64,000 nt of DNA from Corallococcus silvisoli (GTDB lineage Bacteria; Myxococcota; Myxococcia; Myxococcales; Myxococcaceae). Each line of letters starts with the position of its first letter. Within the stretch, counting starts at the first letter, position 1. The notes under the pieces were generated by a model. It saw only the letters and a list, made by a program, of their open reading frames with translations. It was not told where the DNA came from and made no database searches. Location: contig NZ_JAAAPJ010000024.1 of NCBI RefSeq assembly GCF_009909145.1, positions 62,001-126,000 of the forward strand, written 5' to 3'. Of this stretch, positions 45,967-54,230 are shown piece by piece. The translations under genes were made by a program, and so were the position numbers.

Positions 45967-46839
45967 ATGGAAGGGGGCATGGCCTTGGAGCTGGATGACT
46001 GGGGCGGGAGCGGTCCGCTGCTGCACTTCGCTTGCGCGAACGGTTTTCCTCCGGAGACGTACCGGAAGCTCTTCGCGCGGCTCGCGACCCGCTACCACGT
46101 GGTGTCGCTGCGCACGCGGCCGCTGACGCCGGACCAGGCGCCGGAGGCGCTCACGACCTGGCAGGAGCTGGGCGACGACCTCGCGCGCGAGCTCCAGCTC
46201 CGGGGACGCTCCGGCGTGCTGGGCGTGGGCCACAGCGTGGGCGGCACGAGCACGCTGATGGCGTCCGCCGCGAACCCGGGCCTGTTCCGCGCCGTCGTCG
46301 CGTTGGATCCCGTGCTCGTCACCGGGCCGCGCGCGTGGGGCGTGCGCCTGATGAAGGCGCTGGGCCGCATGGACCGCACCGCCATCGTGCAGGGCGCCCG
46401 GCGGCGGCGGGAGCGGTGGGCGACGCGCGAGGAGGCGGCCACCGCCTACCGGCAGCGCAGGCTGTTCCGCGACTGGGACGCGGACTGCTTCAACGACTAC
46501 ATCACCCACGGGCTCGTGCCGGCGGACGCGGGCGACTTCCGGCTGCGCTTCCCGCGCGAGTGGGAGGCCCGCATCTTCGAGACCTTCCCCGCGGACCCCT
46601 GGAGGCTCATCCGCGCCAACGCGGCGCCCACGCTGGTGCTGCGCGGCGAGCGCTCCGACACGCTCCTGCCGGAGGCGCTGGCGCGGGCGGAGCAGGAGAT
46701 GCCCCGCACGAAGGTGGAGGAGCTGCCGCTCGCCTCACACCTGTTCCCGATGGAGAAGCCGCGCGAGACGGCCGAGCGCGTGCTCGCGTTCCTCGACGCC
46801 CTGGGGCCCGTGGACCCGGGCAGTGCCCCGGAGCCCTGA
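45967..46839 (+). CDS. Alpha/beta hydrolase
   Basis: A 290-residue hydrolase of the AB_hydrolase_1 type. The nucleophile elbow is GHSVGG with Ser90; the oxyanion region is LLHFACANGFPPETYRKL; the late His258 lies in LASHLFPME and an acidic residue in LRGERSDTLLPE. ATG at 45967 starts the protein just before MALELDDWGGSG; a second ATG at 45979 is the alternative. The substrate (ester, peptide or lipid) is not predictable. It follows the methyltransferase by 131 bases and is convergent with the flavoprotein gene. Confidence 0.82.
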   Translation: MEGGMALELDDWGGSGPLLHFACANGFPPETYRKLFARLATRYHVVSLRTRPLTPDQAPEALTTWQELGDDLARELQLRGRSGVLGVGHSVGGTSTLMASAANPGLFRAVVALDPVLVTGPRAWGVRLMKALGRMDRTAIVQGARRRRERWATREEAATAYRQRRLFRDWDADCFNDYITHGLVPADAGDFRLRFPREWEARIFETFPADPWRLIRANAAPTLVLRGERSDTLLPEALARAEQEMPRTKVEELPLASHLFPMEKPRETAERVLAFLDALGPVDPGSAPEP

Positions 46840-46859
46840 GCCGCCTTGCGCGTGGGGCG

Positions 46860-47747
46860 TCAGCCGTACGCCTCGCGCTTGATGCGCTTGTCCGGGATGT
46901 CCAGCGCGTGCAGGTGGCCGAGCACCGCCTCCATGAAGCGCGGGGTGGCCGGCGTGCGCGTCTCCAGCGCCTTTCGCCGGTCCCAGGGCGTGATGGCGGG
47001 GCCGCACACGTAGACGAGGCAGGTGTCGCGGTCCGGCACCAGCTCGTGCAGGAGCGCCTCTCCGACGCGGCCCTTGCGCACCTGGGGGCCATACTTCGCC
47101 TCATCCGTCTCGCGCGTGAGCGTGTGCACCACGCGCACGCGGTCCGGCGAGGCGCGCTCCAGGGCGGCCAGCTCCTCGCGGTAGAGGATGTCCCCCCAGG
47201 TCTTGTTGGACGCGAGGAACGTGTGGCGCAGCTTCAGGCCCCGGTGCAGCGAGTCCTTCACGATGGCGAAGTTGGGCACGGCGCCGGAGCCCGCCACCAC
47301 GTGCAGGACGTGGTCCGTGCGTTCGGTCACGTCGTCCGGCAGCACGTACGGCCCCATGAAGCCCGTGACCTTCACGCGCGCGCCGGTGAGCCGGCCGTGC
47401 ACCAGCAGCGGCGACAGCAGCGGCGGGTAGCGGGTGATGCCGGGGAGGAACTCCTCGTCCTTCACCGTGATGGCCACGCGCGGCTCGTGCGGCGCGGAGG
47501 CGAGCGAGTACGAGCGCGCCGGCTCCTTGCGCCCCTTCTGCTCCTGCAGATAGGCGCACTGGTGGGCGAGCGCCGGGAACTGATGCGGGTCGATGTTGAG
47601 GAACTGGCCCGCCTTGTAGTCGAGCGGCCCCGGGCCCAGGTCCAACAGCAGGGTCGCCGTGTCGTGCGTTTCCATCCGCACTTCGGTGACGGTGGCCTCG
47701 TACTCGACAGGCCGCTTGGCGCGGGAAGGCGTGGCTTCAACGCTCAT
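46860..47747 (-). CDS. Ferredoxin-NADP reductase-type flavoprotein oxidoreductase
   Basis: A 295-residue FAD/NAD(P)H protein. The N-terminal barrel has ARSYSLASAP, the RxYS-type FAD-binding motif, and GPYVLPDD. The NAD domain begins LHVVAGSGAVPNFAIV, and YVCGPAITPWDRR is the C-terminal CGP motif. No ferredoxin-like iron-sulfur domain is fused. Such proteins move electrons between NAD(P)H and a partner such as a ferredoxin or an oxygenase; the partner is not nearby unless it is the desaturase at 48841. The ATG at 47747 starts MSVEATPSR; a start at 47759 would add four residues. Confidence 0.8.
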   Translation of the reverse strand: MSVEATPSRAKRPVEYEATVTEVRMETHDTATLLLDLGPGPLDYKAGQFLNIDPHQFPALAHQCAYLQEQKGRKEPARSYSLASAPHEPRVAITVKDEEFLPGITRYPPLLSPLLVHGRLTGARVKVTGFMGPYVLPDDVTERTDHVLHVVAGSGAVPNFAIVKDSLHRGLKLRHTFLASNKTWGDILYREELAALERASPDRVRVVHTLTRETDEAKYGPQVRKGRVGEALLHELVPDRDTCLVYVCGPAITPWDRRKALETRTPATPRFMEAVLGHLHALDIPDKRIKREAYG

Positions 47748-47992
47748 GGCGTTCCCCATAACACGCGGGGTACGGGGGCCGCGCGGCCGGGCTCGCGCGC
47801 GCCCACTCGGTCCCCTCCCTGGCTCCGGGGATGATACGACGTTGGCTGGATGACGGATGGGCGGACAGGCAGCGCGGCGCCGCCCGACAGGCGCTGACCC
47901 TCCCCGGGGGGCAGGACTACATCTGCGAGAGGACGTCTCGCCATCGCGCCCCGTGTCGCCACGGGGGAACCGGGAAAGGACGTGGGCCGGCC

Positions 47993-48742
47993 GTGCTTCG
48001 ACTGTTATTCGCCTTGATGTCGCTGATGCCCCGCCGGCCCCGCCGGCACATCGTGCGCGGGCTGATGCACGCCGTGTGGGGCACGCTGTCCCGCGTGAAG
48101 GTCCATGGCCTGAAGGACCTGCCCCCGGGCCCCTGCCTCTTCATCTGCAACCACCTGTCCAACGCGGACGGCTTCACGCTCTACCGCGCGCTGCGTCCGC
48201 GGCGGGTCGTCTTCCTGGCGGGTGTGAAGCTGCACGGCACGGTGATGACGCGGCTGGCGGCGGAGACGATGGACACCATCGACATCACGCCCAACTCGCC
48301 GGACATCGAAGCGCTGCGCCGCTGCGTGGAGCTGCTCAAGGGCGGCCAGTCGGTGCTCATCTTCCCGGAGGGGGGCCGCAGCCGCTCCGCGGGGCTGTTG
48401 CAAGCGAAGAAGGGCGTGGGCCTCATCGCCAAGCGCGCCGGGGTGCCCATCGTCCCGGTGGCGCTGACGGGCACCGAGAAGCTGATGCCCATCAACGACT
48501 CCGACATGGGGGGCGAGCGCCTGTTCAAGGCGGACGTCACCGTGACCTTCGGGCCCGCCTTCCGCATGGAGGACCTGGAGCCGGAGCTGGCCGGCGCCTC
48601 CGACGCGCGTCAGGCGTTGGTGGACGCGATGATGCACCGCGTGGCCGCGCTCCTCCCGCCGGAGTACCGGGGCGTCTACGCCGCGAGCCCCGAACCGGCC
48701 GCGTCCGCGGGAGCGCCCTCGGCCGTGCCCCCTTCGGCTTGA
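47993..48742 (+). CDS. 1-acylglycerol-3-phosphate acyltransferase-like (PlsC family)
   Basis: A 249-residue membrane-associated acyltransferase of phospholipid synthesis or remodelling. The catalytic HX4D motif is CNHLSNADGF with His54 and Asp59; block III is LIFPEGGRSRS and block IV VPIVPVALTG. GTG at 47993, with GGAAAGGA about 13 bases upstream, is the likely start; a GTG/ATG mixture further upstream would add residues that are not family-like. A hydrophobic N-terminus (LRLLFALMSLM) may anchor it. It is convergent with the desaturase gene, pointing to lipid metabolism in this stretch. Confidence 0.85.
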   Translation: MLRLLFALMSLMPRRPRRHIVRGLMHAVWGTLSRVKVHGLKDLPPGPCLFICNHLSNADGFTLYRALRPRRVVFLAGVKLHGTVMTRLAAETMDTIDITPNSPDIEALRRCVELLKGGQSVLIFPEGGRSRSAGLLQAKKGVGLIAKRAGVPIVPVALTGTEKLMPINDSDMGGERLFKADVTVTFGPAFRMEDLEPELAGASDARQALVDAMMHRVAALLPPEYRGVYAASPEPAASAGAPSAVPPSA

Positions 48743-48840
48743 TGAGAGGACAGAAGCCTGTCCCTGGAGGCGCCACATGCGCGCCTTCAGGAGCAGGCCC
48801 TGCGTCTCTTCAATCCCTCACGGACAACGGACCGCCGGAC

Positions 48841-49848
48841 TCAATCCCTGGCGGCTGACGTGAGGAAACGCCACGCGCTCTTCTCTCCGCCCAGGTACGT
48901 CTGGAAATGATTCTCCCCGGGGCGGTAGAGGGCCGTCCCCTTGAGCCGCTCGTGCAGCGCGGGCAGGTGGTAGTAGGGCACCGACGGGAAGAGGTGATGG
49001 GACAGGTGGTAGTTCGCGTTGAAGGGCGCGATGAAGAAGCGCTCCAGCCACGTGGCGGACTCCACGTCCCGCGTCTCGTGCGTCTCGTCGGGGGTGGCCG
49101 GGGTGAAGGGGTGCTCCACCACCGCGCGGATGCGGAACGCCACCATCATCAGCGTCAGCGATGGCACCGACCACAGGAGCAGGTAGTGCAGCCAGCCTCC
49201 GGTGAGCGTGAGGAACGTGATGAAGCCGCCCATCCACAGCGCGTACCGGAGGTGCTCCGCGCGTGAGGGCGGCGGACCGCCCTTGCCCAGCGCGCGCCCT
49301 GTATAGGACCAGGGAATCATGATGCGCACGTGGGACAGGGTGAAGATGCCCACCAGGTCCCCCAGGAGCACCCGCGCCGTGCTCCAGCGGGTGCGCGGGA
49401 ACATCCACGCGGCGTCGCGCTGCGCCGTGCGCCAGTAGGGGTCCTTCGGCGTGTTGACGAAGCGGTGGTGCTCCGCGTGCTCCTTGCGGTAGCCCGCCGT
49501 GGTGATGTTCATGGGGAACGCGCAGAGCACATCCGCCATGAAGTCGTTGAACCCGCGGTGGTTGTGCAGGTGGTAGTGAGAGGCTTCGTGCACCAGGCTC
49601 AACAGCGCGTGCTGACGTGAGGAGATGACCACCGCGGCCAGCACCCACGCCCACCACCGGTCCACCTGCACCACGAACGCCACGGCCAACGCGATGATGA
49701 GCCATTGGCGGGTCGCGGCCCACAGCCCCCGGATGTTGCCCACGACCGACAACTCCCGGACGGTGCCAGTCACCGCCTTTCTGTCGAACACGCGAGAGGT
49801 GACCGCTTCCGAGTCATCCAGCGACGGCTGTTCTGGGACGGCAAGCAT
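48841..49848 (-). CDS. Membrane fatty acid desaturase
   Basis: A 335-residue integral membrane di-iron enzyme that introduces a double bond into acyl chains. The three His boxes are HEASHYHLH (HxxxH, followed by HNH), KEHAEHH and NYHLSHH. Several hydrophobic helices separate them. The start ATG at 49848 opens with MLAVPEQPS. It is divergent from the double-receiver histidine kinase, with a 381-base region that holds three palindromes. The electron donor is not encoded with it; the flavoprotein at 46860 is a possible partner. Confidence 0.9.
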   Translation of the reverse strand: MLAVPEQPSLDDSEAVTSRVFDRKAVTGTVRELSVVGNIRGLWAATRQWLIIALAVAFVVQVDRWWAWVLAAVVISSRQHALLSLVHEASHYHLHNHRGFNDFMADVLCAFPMNITTAGYRKEHAEHHRFVNTPKDPYWRTAQRDAAWMFPRTRWSTARVLLGDLVGIFTLSHVRIMIPWSYTGRALGKGGPPPSRAEHLRYALWMGGFITFLTLTGGWLHYLLLWSVPSLTLMMVAFRIRAVVEHPFTPATPDETHETRDVESATWLERFFIAPFNANYHLSHHLFPSVPYYHLPALHERLKGTALYRPGENHFQTYLGGEKSAWRFLTSAARD

Positions 49849-50229
49849 TGGGACAGACCTCCTGCCGGGCGCGAGCGCTCTGGCGGGAGGCCGGGAGGTT
49901 CATCCCTCCCCCACCCAAGGCGACCCCCTGCCGCGCACCCCGGTTCATGTGGGACTACACCGCCTTGGCGGTAATAATCTCATATCACAGTAATTGTGAG
50001 GTCTGAAATACCCGCTCAGACTTACAGCCATGACGGACGTGGAAACCCAAACGGTTGGGCGGTTGAGCAGGTGTTGAAAGGTCTCCAGAAGCCGGCCCTC
50101 CAGGGGGGCTGGCGCACGGGAAGAAGGGGGCTCGGGTCTTTTGGGCGTTGCGTTGGAGGTGTTGTCCGTACACTGGTCAAGAACGCCCTTTCCGCGTCCC
50201 GCGGCCCCAGGAAAGACAGGGAGGTTTTC
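49849..50229. promoter_or_regulatory. 381-base divergent regulatory region with three palindromes
   Basis: No gene is recognised. The region contains the perfect palindrome ACCGCCTTGGCGGT (49959-49972), an A/T-rich TAATAAT stretch (49972-49978), the inverted repeat TCACA-GTAAT-TGTGA (49985-49999) and GTCTGA-N9-TCAGAC (50001-50021). The kinase has a strong GGGAGG ribosome site at 50219-50224. Promoters for both the desaturase and the kinase should lie here. Confidence 0.6.
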
Positions 50230-52851
50230 GTGCTCCCCGGTGAATGGATGCAGGCACCCTTCGACTTCCAGACGCTCTTCGAGCTGTCCCCCAACCCGTA
50301 CATGCTGCTGGACCGCGAGCTGAGGTACGTGACGGCGAACGCGGCCTATCTGCGGGTGACGGCCAGCCGGCTGGAGGACCTGGTCGGGCGAAACGTCTTC
50401 GACGCGTTCCCGCATGACCCGGACGACCCCGCCAACGCCAGCGCGCGGATGCTGCGCGAGTCCTTCCTCCGGGTGTTGAGGGAGCGGGCGCTGGACACGC
50501 TGGCGCTCATTCCCTACCGGGTGCCCCGCGAGACAGACGGGGGCGTGGTGATGGAGGACCGCTTCTGGAGCGCCACGCACACGCCCCTTCTGGACGCGGA
50601 GGGCGAGGTGGCCTTCATCCTCCAGCACACGATGGACGTCACGGAGGTGCACCAGCTCAAGCAGGCGGTGCGCGGCGTGGAGCCCTCGCGGGACGGGGGC
50701 GGGCCCGGGGTCCAGCTCCTGGGCGGGATGTTCGCGCGGGCCCAGGCCGTCCAGGAGGCCAACCGCACGCTGGACGATGAACGCAAGCACCTGCGCCGCC
50801 TCTTCGAACAGGCTCCGGGCTTCATGTGCTCCCTGCGCGGGCCCCGGCACGTGTTCGAGCTGGCCAACCGCGCCTATCTCCAGCTCGTGGGCCACCGGGA
50901 GCTGGTGGGCAAGACGGTCCGGGACGCGCTGCCGGAGGTGGAGGGGCAGGGCTACTTCGAGCTGCTGGACCGGGTCTTCACGACGGGGGAGCCCTTCATT
51001 GGCCACGGCATGCGCGTGGAGGTCCAGCGCGAGCCCGGCGGGCCGCTGAGCGAGGCCTTCGTGGACCTGGTGTACCAGCCCGTGGTGGAGGCGGACGGGA
51101 GCGTGTCCGGCATCTTCGTCCAGGGCCACGACATGACGGCGCAGAAGCGGGCGGAGGAGGAGCTGGCACGCCACCGCGAGCACCTGGAGGAGCTGGTGCG
51201 CGAGCGCACCCGGGCGCTGGCGGAGAGCGAGGCGGAGCGCCGTCAGACGGAGGCCGCGCTGCTGCAGGCGCAGAAGATGGAGGCGGTGGGGAAGCTGACG
51301 GGCGGCGTGGCGCACGACTTCAACAACCTGCTCCAGGTGGTGAGCGGCAACCTGCAGCTGCTCCAGCGCGACACGGTGGGGGATGCCCGCGCGCAGCGGC
51401 GGCTGGAGATGGCCCTGGGCGCGGTGGAGCGCGGGGCGCGGTTGTCCTCGCAGCTGCTCGCGTTCGCTCGGCGGCAGCCGCTGGCGCCCACGTCGCTCAA
51501 CGTGGGACGGCTGGTGCGTGACATGGACGACCTGCTCCGCCGCGCGCTGGGCGAGGACGTCGAGGTGGAGACGGTCATCGCCGGCGGGCTGTGGAACACG
51601 TCGGTGGACCGCAACCAGCTGGAGAACGTCATCCTCAACCTGGCCATCAACGCGCGCGACGCGATGGACGGCCGGGGCAAGCTGACCATCGAGGCGGGCA
51701 ACGCGATGCTGGATGACCACTACGCGCTGCTGCACCCGGAGGTCACCGCGGGGCAGTACGTGATGCTGGCCATCTCCGACACGGGCACCGGCATGACGCC
51801 GGAGGTGATGGCGCGCGCCTTCGAGCCGTTCTTCACCACCAAGCCAGAGGGCCGCGGCACGGGCCTGGGGCTGAGCATGGTGTATGGCTTCGTGAAGCAG
51901 TCCGGCGGCCACGTGAAGATCTACAGCGAGGTGGGGCACGGGACGTCGCTGAAAATCTACCTGCCGCGCACCTTCCAGGCGGCGGTGCAGCCGGTGGACG
52001 CCACCTCCGGGGCGGTGGAGGGCGGCACGGAGACCATCCTGGTGGTGGAGGATGACGCGGCGGTGCGGGCCACGGTGGTGGAGGTGCTGACGGAGCTGGG
52101 CTATCGCGTGCTCAAGGCGTCCGACGGGCAGAGCGCGCTCGCGGTCATCCAGAGCGGCCTGCCGGTGGATCTGCTCTTCACGGACGTGGTGATGCCGGGG
52201 CCGGTGCGCAGCCCGGAGCTGGCGCGGCAGGCGAAGGCGCACCTGCCGGACCTGGAGGTGCTCTTCACGTCGGGCTACACGGAGAACGCCATCGTGCACG
52301 GCGGCCGGTTGGATCCGGGCGTGAGCCTGTTGTCCAAGCCGTACCGGCGCGAGGACCTGGCCCGGAAGCTCCGCGCGCTCCTGCGCAACCGCGAGCAGCG
52401 GCTGGCGGGGAAGCCGGCGCGGACGCCCGCGCCCGCCGCCCCGTCGCCCGAGGTGAAGGACGCGCTGCGCATCCTCCTGGTGGAGGACGACGCGGACATC
52501 CGCGAGTCGGCGTGCGAGCTGATGACGGACCTGGGCCACGCGGTGCATGCGGTGGAGACCGCGGAGGCGGCGAGCGACGTGCTGGCGAAGGAGCCCATCG
52601 ACCTGCTCTTCACGGACGTGACGCTGCCGGGCAGGTCCGGCGTGGCGCTGGCGCGAGAGGCCGCGAGGCGCTTCCCGGCGCTGCGAATCATCATCGCGTC
52701 CGGGGATTCGAGCGCGGTGTCGGGGGCAGGGTTGGAGCGCGCGGTCTTGCTGCCCAAGCCGTATGACCTGGCGCAGATGGAGCGTGCGCTGCGAAGCGCC
52801 GCCACCGTGGAAGCGCCGTCCCCTGCTGTCGCTGGAAAGGAGCCCGCGTGA
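50230..52851 (+). CDS. Cytosolic PAS-PAS hybrid histidine kinase with two receivers
   Basis: An 873-residue sensor with no transmembrane segment. GTG at 50230 is preferred because GGGAGG lies five bases upstream. PAS domains cover about 11-140 and 188-310 (FELSPNPYMLLDRELRYVTA; LFEQAPGFMCSLRGPRHVFE). A coiled coil leads to the phospho-acceptor His362 in GGVAHDFNNLLQVVSG. The HATPase (about 460-590) contains RGTGLGLSMVYGF. Two receivers follow with Asp652 (LLFTDVVMPG) and Asp796 (LLFTDVTLPG). No output domain is attached, so the signal must go to a separate regulator. It overlaps the RNA methyltransferase start (GTGA). Confidence 0.95.
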   Translation: MLPGEWMQAPFDFQTLFELSPNPYMLLDRELRYVTANAAYLRVTASRLEDLVGRNVFDAFPHDPDDPANASARMLRESFLRVLRERALDTLALIPYRVPRETDGGVVMEDRFWSATHTPLLDAEGEVAFILQHTMDVTEVHQLKQAVRGVEPSRDGGGPGVQLLGGMFARAQAVQEANRTLDDERKHLRRLFEQAPGFMCSLRGPRHVFELANRAYLQLVGHRELVGKTVRDALPEVEGQGYFELLDRVFTTGEPFIGHGMRVEVQREPGGPLSEAFVDLVYQPVVEADGSVSGIFVQGHDMTAQKRAEEELARHREHLEELVRERTRALAESEAERRQTEAALLQAQKMEAVGKLTGGVAHDFNNLLQVVSGNLQLLQRDTVGDARAQRRLEMALGAVERGARLSSQLLAFARRQPLAPTSLNVGRLVRDMDDLLRRALGEDVEVETVIAGGLWNTSVDRNQLENVILNLAINARDAMDGRGKLTIEAGNAMLDDHYALLHPEVTAGQYVMLAISDTGTGMTPEVMARAFEPFFTTKPEGRGTGLGLSMVYGFVKQSGGHVKIYSEVGHGTSLKIYLPRTFQAAVQPVDATSGAVEGGTETILVVEDDAAVRATVVEVLTELGYRVLKASDGQSALAVIQSGLPVDLLFTDVVMPGPVRSPELARQAKAHLPDLEVLFTSGYTENAIVHGGRLDPGVSLLSKPYRREDLARKLRALLRNREQRLAGKPARTPAPAAPSPEVKDALRILLVEDDADIRESACELMTDLGHAVHAVETAEAASDVLAKEPIDLLFTDVTLPGRSGVALAREAARRFPALRIIIASGDSSAVSGAGLERAVLLPKPYDLAQMERALRSAATVEAPSPAVAGKEPA

Positions 52852-53984
52852 CGGGCGCGAGGAGCCAGACGGAAGAAGCGGTGTACGTGTCGACGCTGCC
52901 CGGGCTGGAGCCGGCGTTGGAGGCGGAGGCGCGCGAGCAGGGCCTCGTGTTCCGGCGCGCGGAGGGGGGCATCGAGTGCGAGGGCCCGGCGGGCCTGCAC
53001 CAGACGGCGAACCTGCACCTGCGCACGGCGAGCCGGGTGCTGCTGCGGCTGGGCACGTTCACGGCGCCCACGGCGGATGCGCTGGTGCGCGGACTGGAAG
53101 CGCTGCCGATGGGAGGCGTCTGGGATGGGAAGGCGCCGCTGCGGCTGTCGGTGAGCCTGCATCGCTCCGTGGCGCCGGGGCCGGGCGTGGTGCTGGAGTC
53201 CGCGGCCGTCGCCTGGGGCCAGCGCGACATTGCGAGCGCGGGGCACCTGGACGAGGAGGGCGCGGTCCCGGGGCTCACGCTGCTGGTGCGCGGAGAGGGC
53301 GAGCGTTGGACGGTGAGCGCGGACACGTCCGGAGAGCCGCTGCATCAGCGGGGCTACCGGCAGGAGGTGGGGCGCGCGCCCCTGCGCGAGACGCTGGCGG
53401 CGGGCATCCTCCGGCTCGCGGGCTACACGGGGGAGATGTCGCTGGTGGATCCGATGTGTGGCTCGGGCACGTTCCTGGTGGAGGGGGCGTGGATGTCCCA
53501 GCACCGGGCGCCGGGGTTGCTGCGCACGTTCGCGTTCCAGTCGTTCCCCTCCTTCGACAGGGAGGCCTGGGCGCGGCGTCGCGCGGAGGCGGAGGCGCGG
53601 GGGCTGGTCCAGCCTCGGGTGACGCCGCGGGGGTATGACCTCAACGCGGGGGCGCTGGGCACGGCGCGGCGCAACGCGAAGCGCGCGGGTGTGACGCTGA
53701 CACTGGAGCGGCATGACCTGCGCACGTTGAAGGCGCCGCCGGAAGGGCCCGGGCTGGTGGTGGCCAATCCGCCCTACGGAAAGCGGGTGGGGGAGGCGGA
53801 GGACCTGCCGGAGCTGTACCGCGCGCTGGGGGCCACGATGAACGGCGCGTTCCGCGAATGGCGCAAGGCGCTCATCGTGCCCGAGGAGCCGAGGTTGGTG
53901 TCGGCGCTGGGGCTCCAGGGCGCGCGGCGGATCCCCGTGAAGAACGGCGGCCTGCGCTGCCTGTTGTTGCTCGCGGGCCCGTGA
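52848..53984 (+). CDS. THUMP-domain RNA guanine-N2-methyltransferase (RlmL/Trm-like)
   Basis: A 378-residue S-adenosylmethionine-dependent RNA methylase of the UPF0020 family. The N-terminal ferredoxin-like and THUMP region (about 10-170) has VYVSTLPGLEPALEAEAREQ. The catalytic domain contains LVDPMCGSGTFLVEGAW, LNAGALGTARRNAKRAGV and the target-base motif VVANPPYGKRVGE. E. coli RlmL has this module fused to a second methylase; here only the first half is present. The GTG start overlaps the stop of the hybrid kinase, a likely accident of compact gene packing. Confidence 0.9.
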   Translation: MTGARSQTEEAVYVSTLPGLEPALEAEAREQGLVFRRAEGGIECEGPAGLHQTANLHLRTASRVLLRLGTFTAPTADALVRGLEALPMGGVWDGKAPLRLSVSLHRSVAPGPGVVLESAAVAWGQRDIASAGHLDEEGAVPGLTLLVRGEGERWTVSADTSGEPLHQRGYRQEVGRAPLRETLAAGILRLAGYTGEMSLVDPMCGSGTFLVEGAWMSQHRAPGLLRTFAFQSFPSFDREAWARRRAEAEARGLVQPRVTPRGYDLNAGALGTARRNAKRAGVTLTLERHDLRTLKAPPEGPGLVVANPPYGKRVGEAEDLPELYRALGATMNGAFREWRKALIVPEEPRLVSALGLQGARRIPVKNGGLRCLLLLAGP

Positions 53985-54230
53985 GCGAGGGCGGGGCTCG
54001 TGTGCGCCTCGCGCGAGCGCGCGGCACGCGAGCCTGGAGCCGCGGCGGCCGTGGGATGCTTGTGCGAGCGCGCATCGCGTGACGCTGGAGTAGCGGCGCG
54101 CGTGCGAACCTCGCGCGCGCGCGTTCCGCGAGTCCGGTGCCGCGGGGCTGTGAGCCTCGCGCGAGTTCGCGTCACGTACGACGGTCTTCGCGCGTGCCTC
54201 GCGCGGACACGCGTCCGTGGCTACAGCGGC
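53985..54230. repeat. Degenerate GC-rich tandem repeat tract
   Basis: About five imperfect units of roughly 40-60 bases run from 54000 into the last codons of the next gene. Each begins near GTGnG and holds a CCTCGCGCGnG core, a CGCGnnnCG block and, in the first three, CTGGAGCCGCGG or a variant. Approximate unit starts are 54000, 54062, 54102, 54150 and 54194. Confidence 0.5.

Noticed and set aside
49985..49999. CRP-like operator
   Set aside because: The half-sites are TCACA...TGTGA, the reverse order of the CRP consensus TGTGA...TCACA, and the spacer is five rather than six bases.
48841..53984. A dedicated DesK/DesR-type cold-sensing system formed by the desaturase and the PAS kinase
   Set aside because: DesK is a membrane kinase with its own DNA-binding regulator. 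This kinase is cytosolic and has no DNA-binding partner next to it, so only shared regulation is suggested.
54000..54230. CRISPR array
   Set aside because: The units are imperfect, vary in length and have no constant repeat separated by unique spacers; no cas genes are present.
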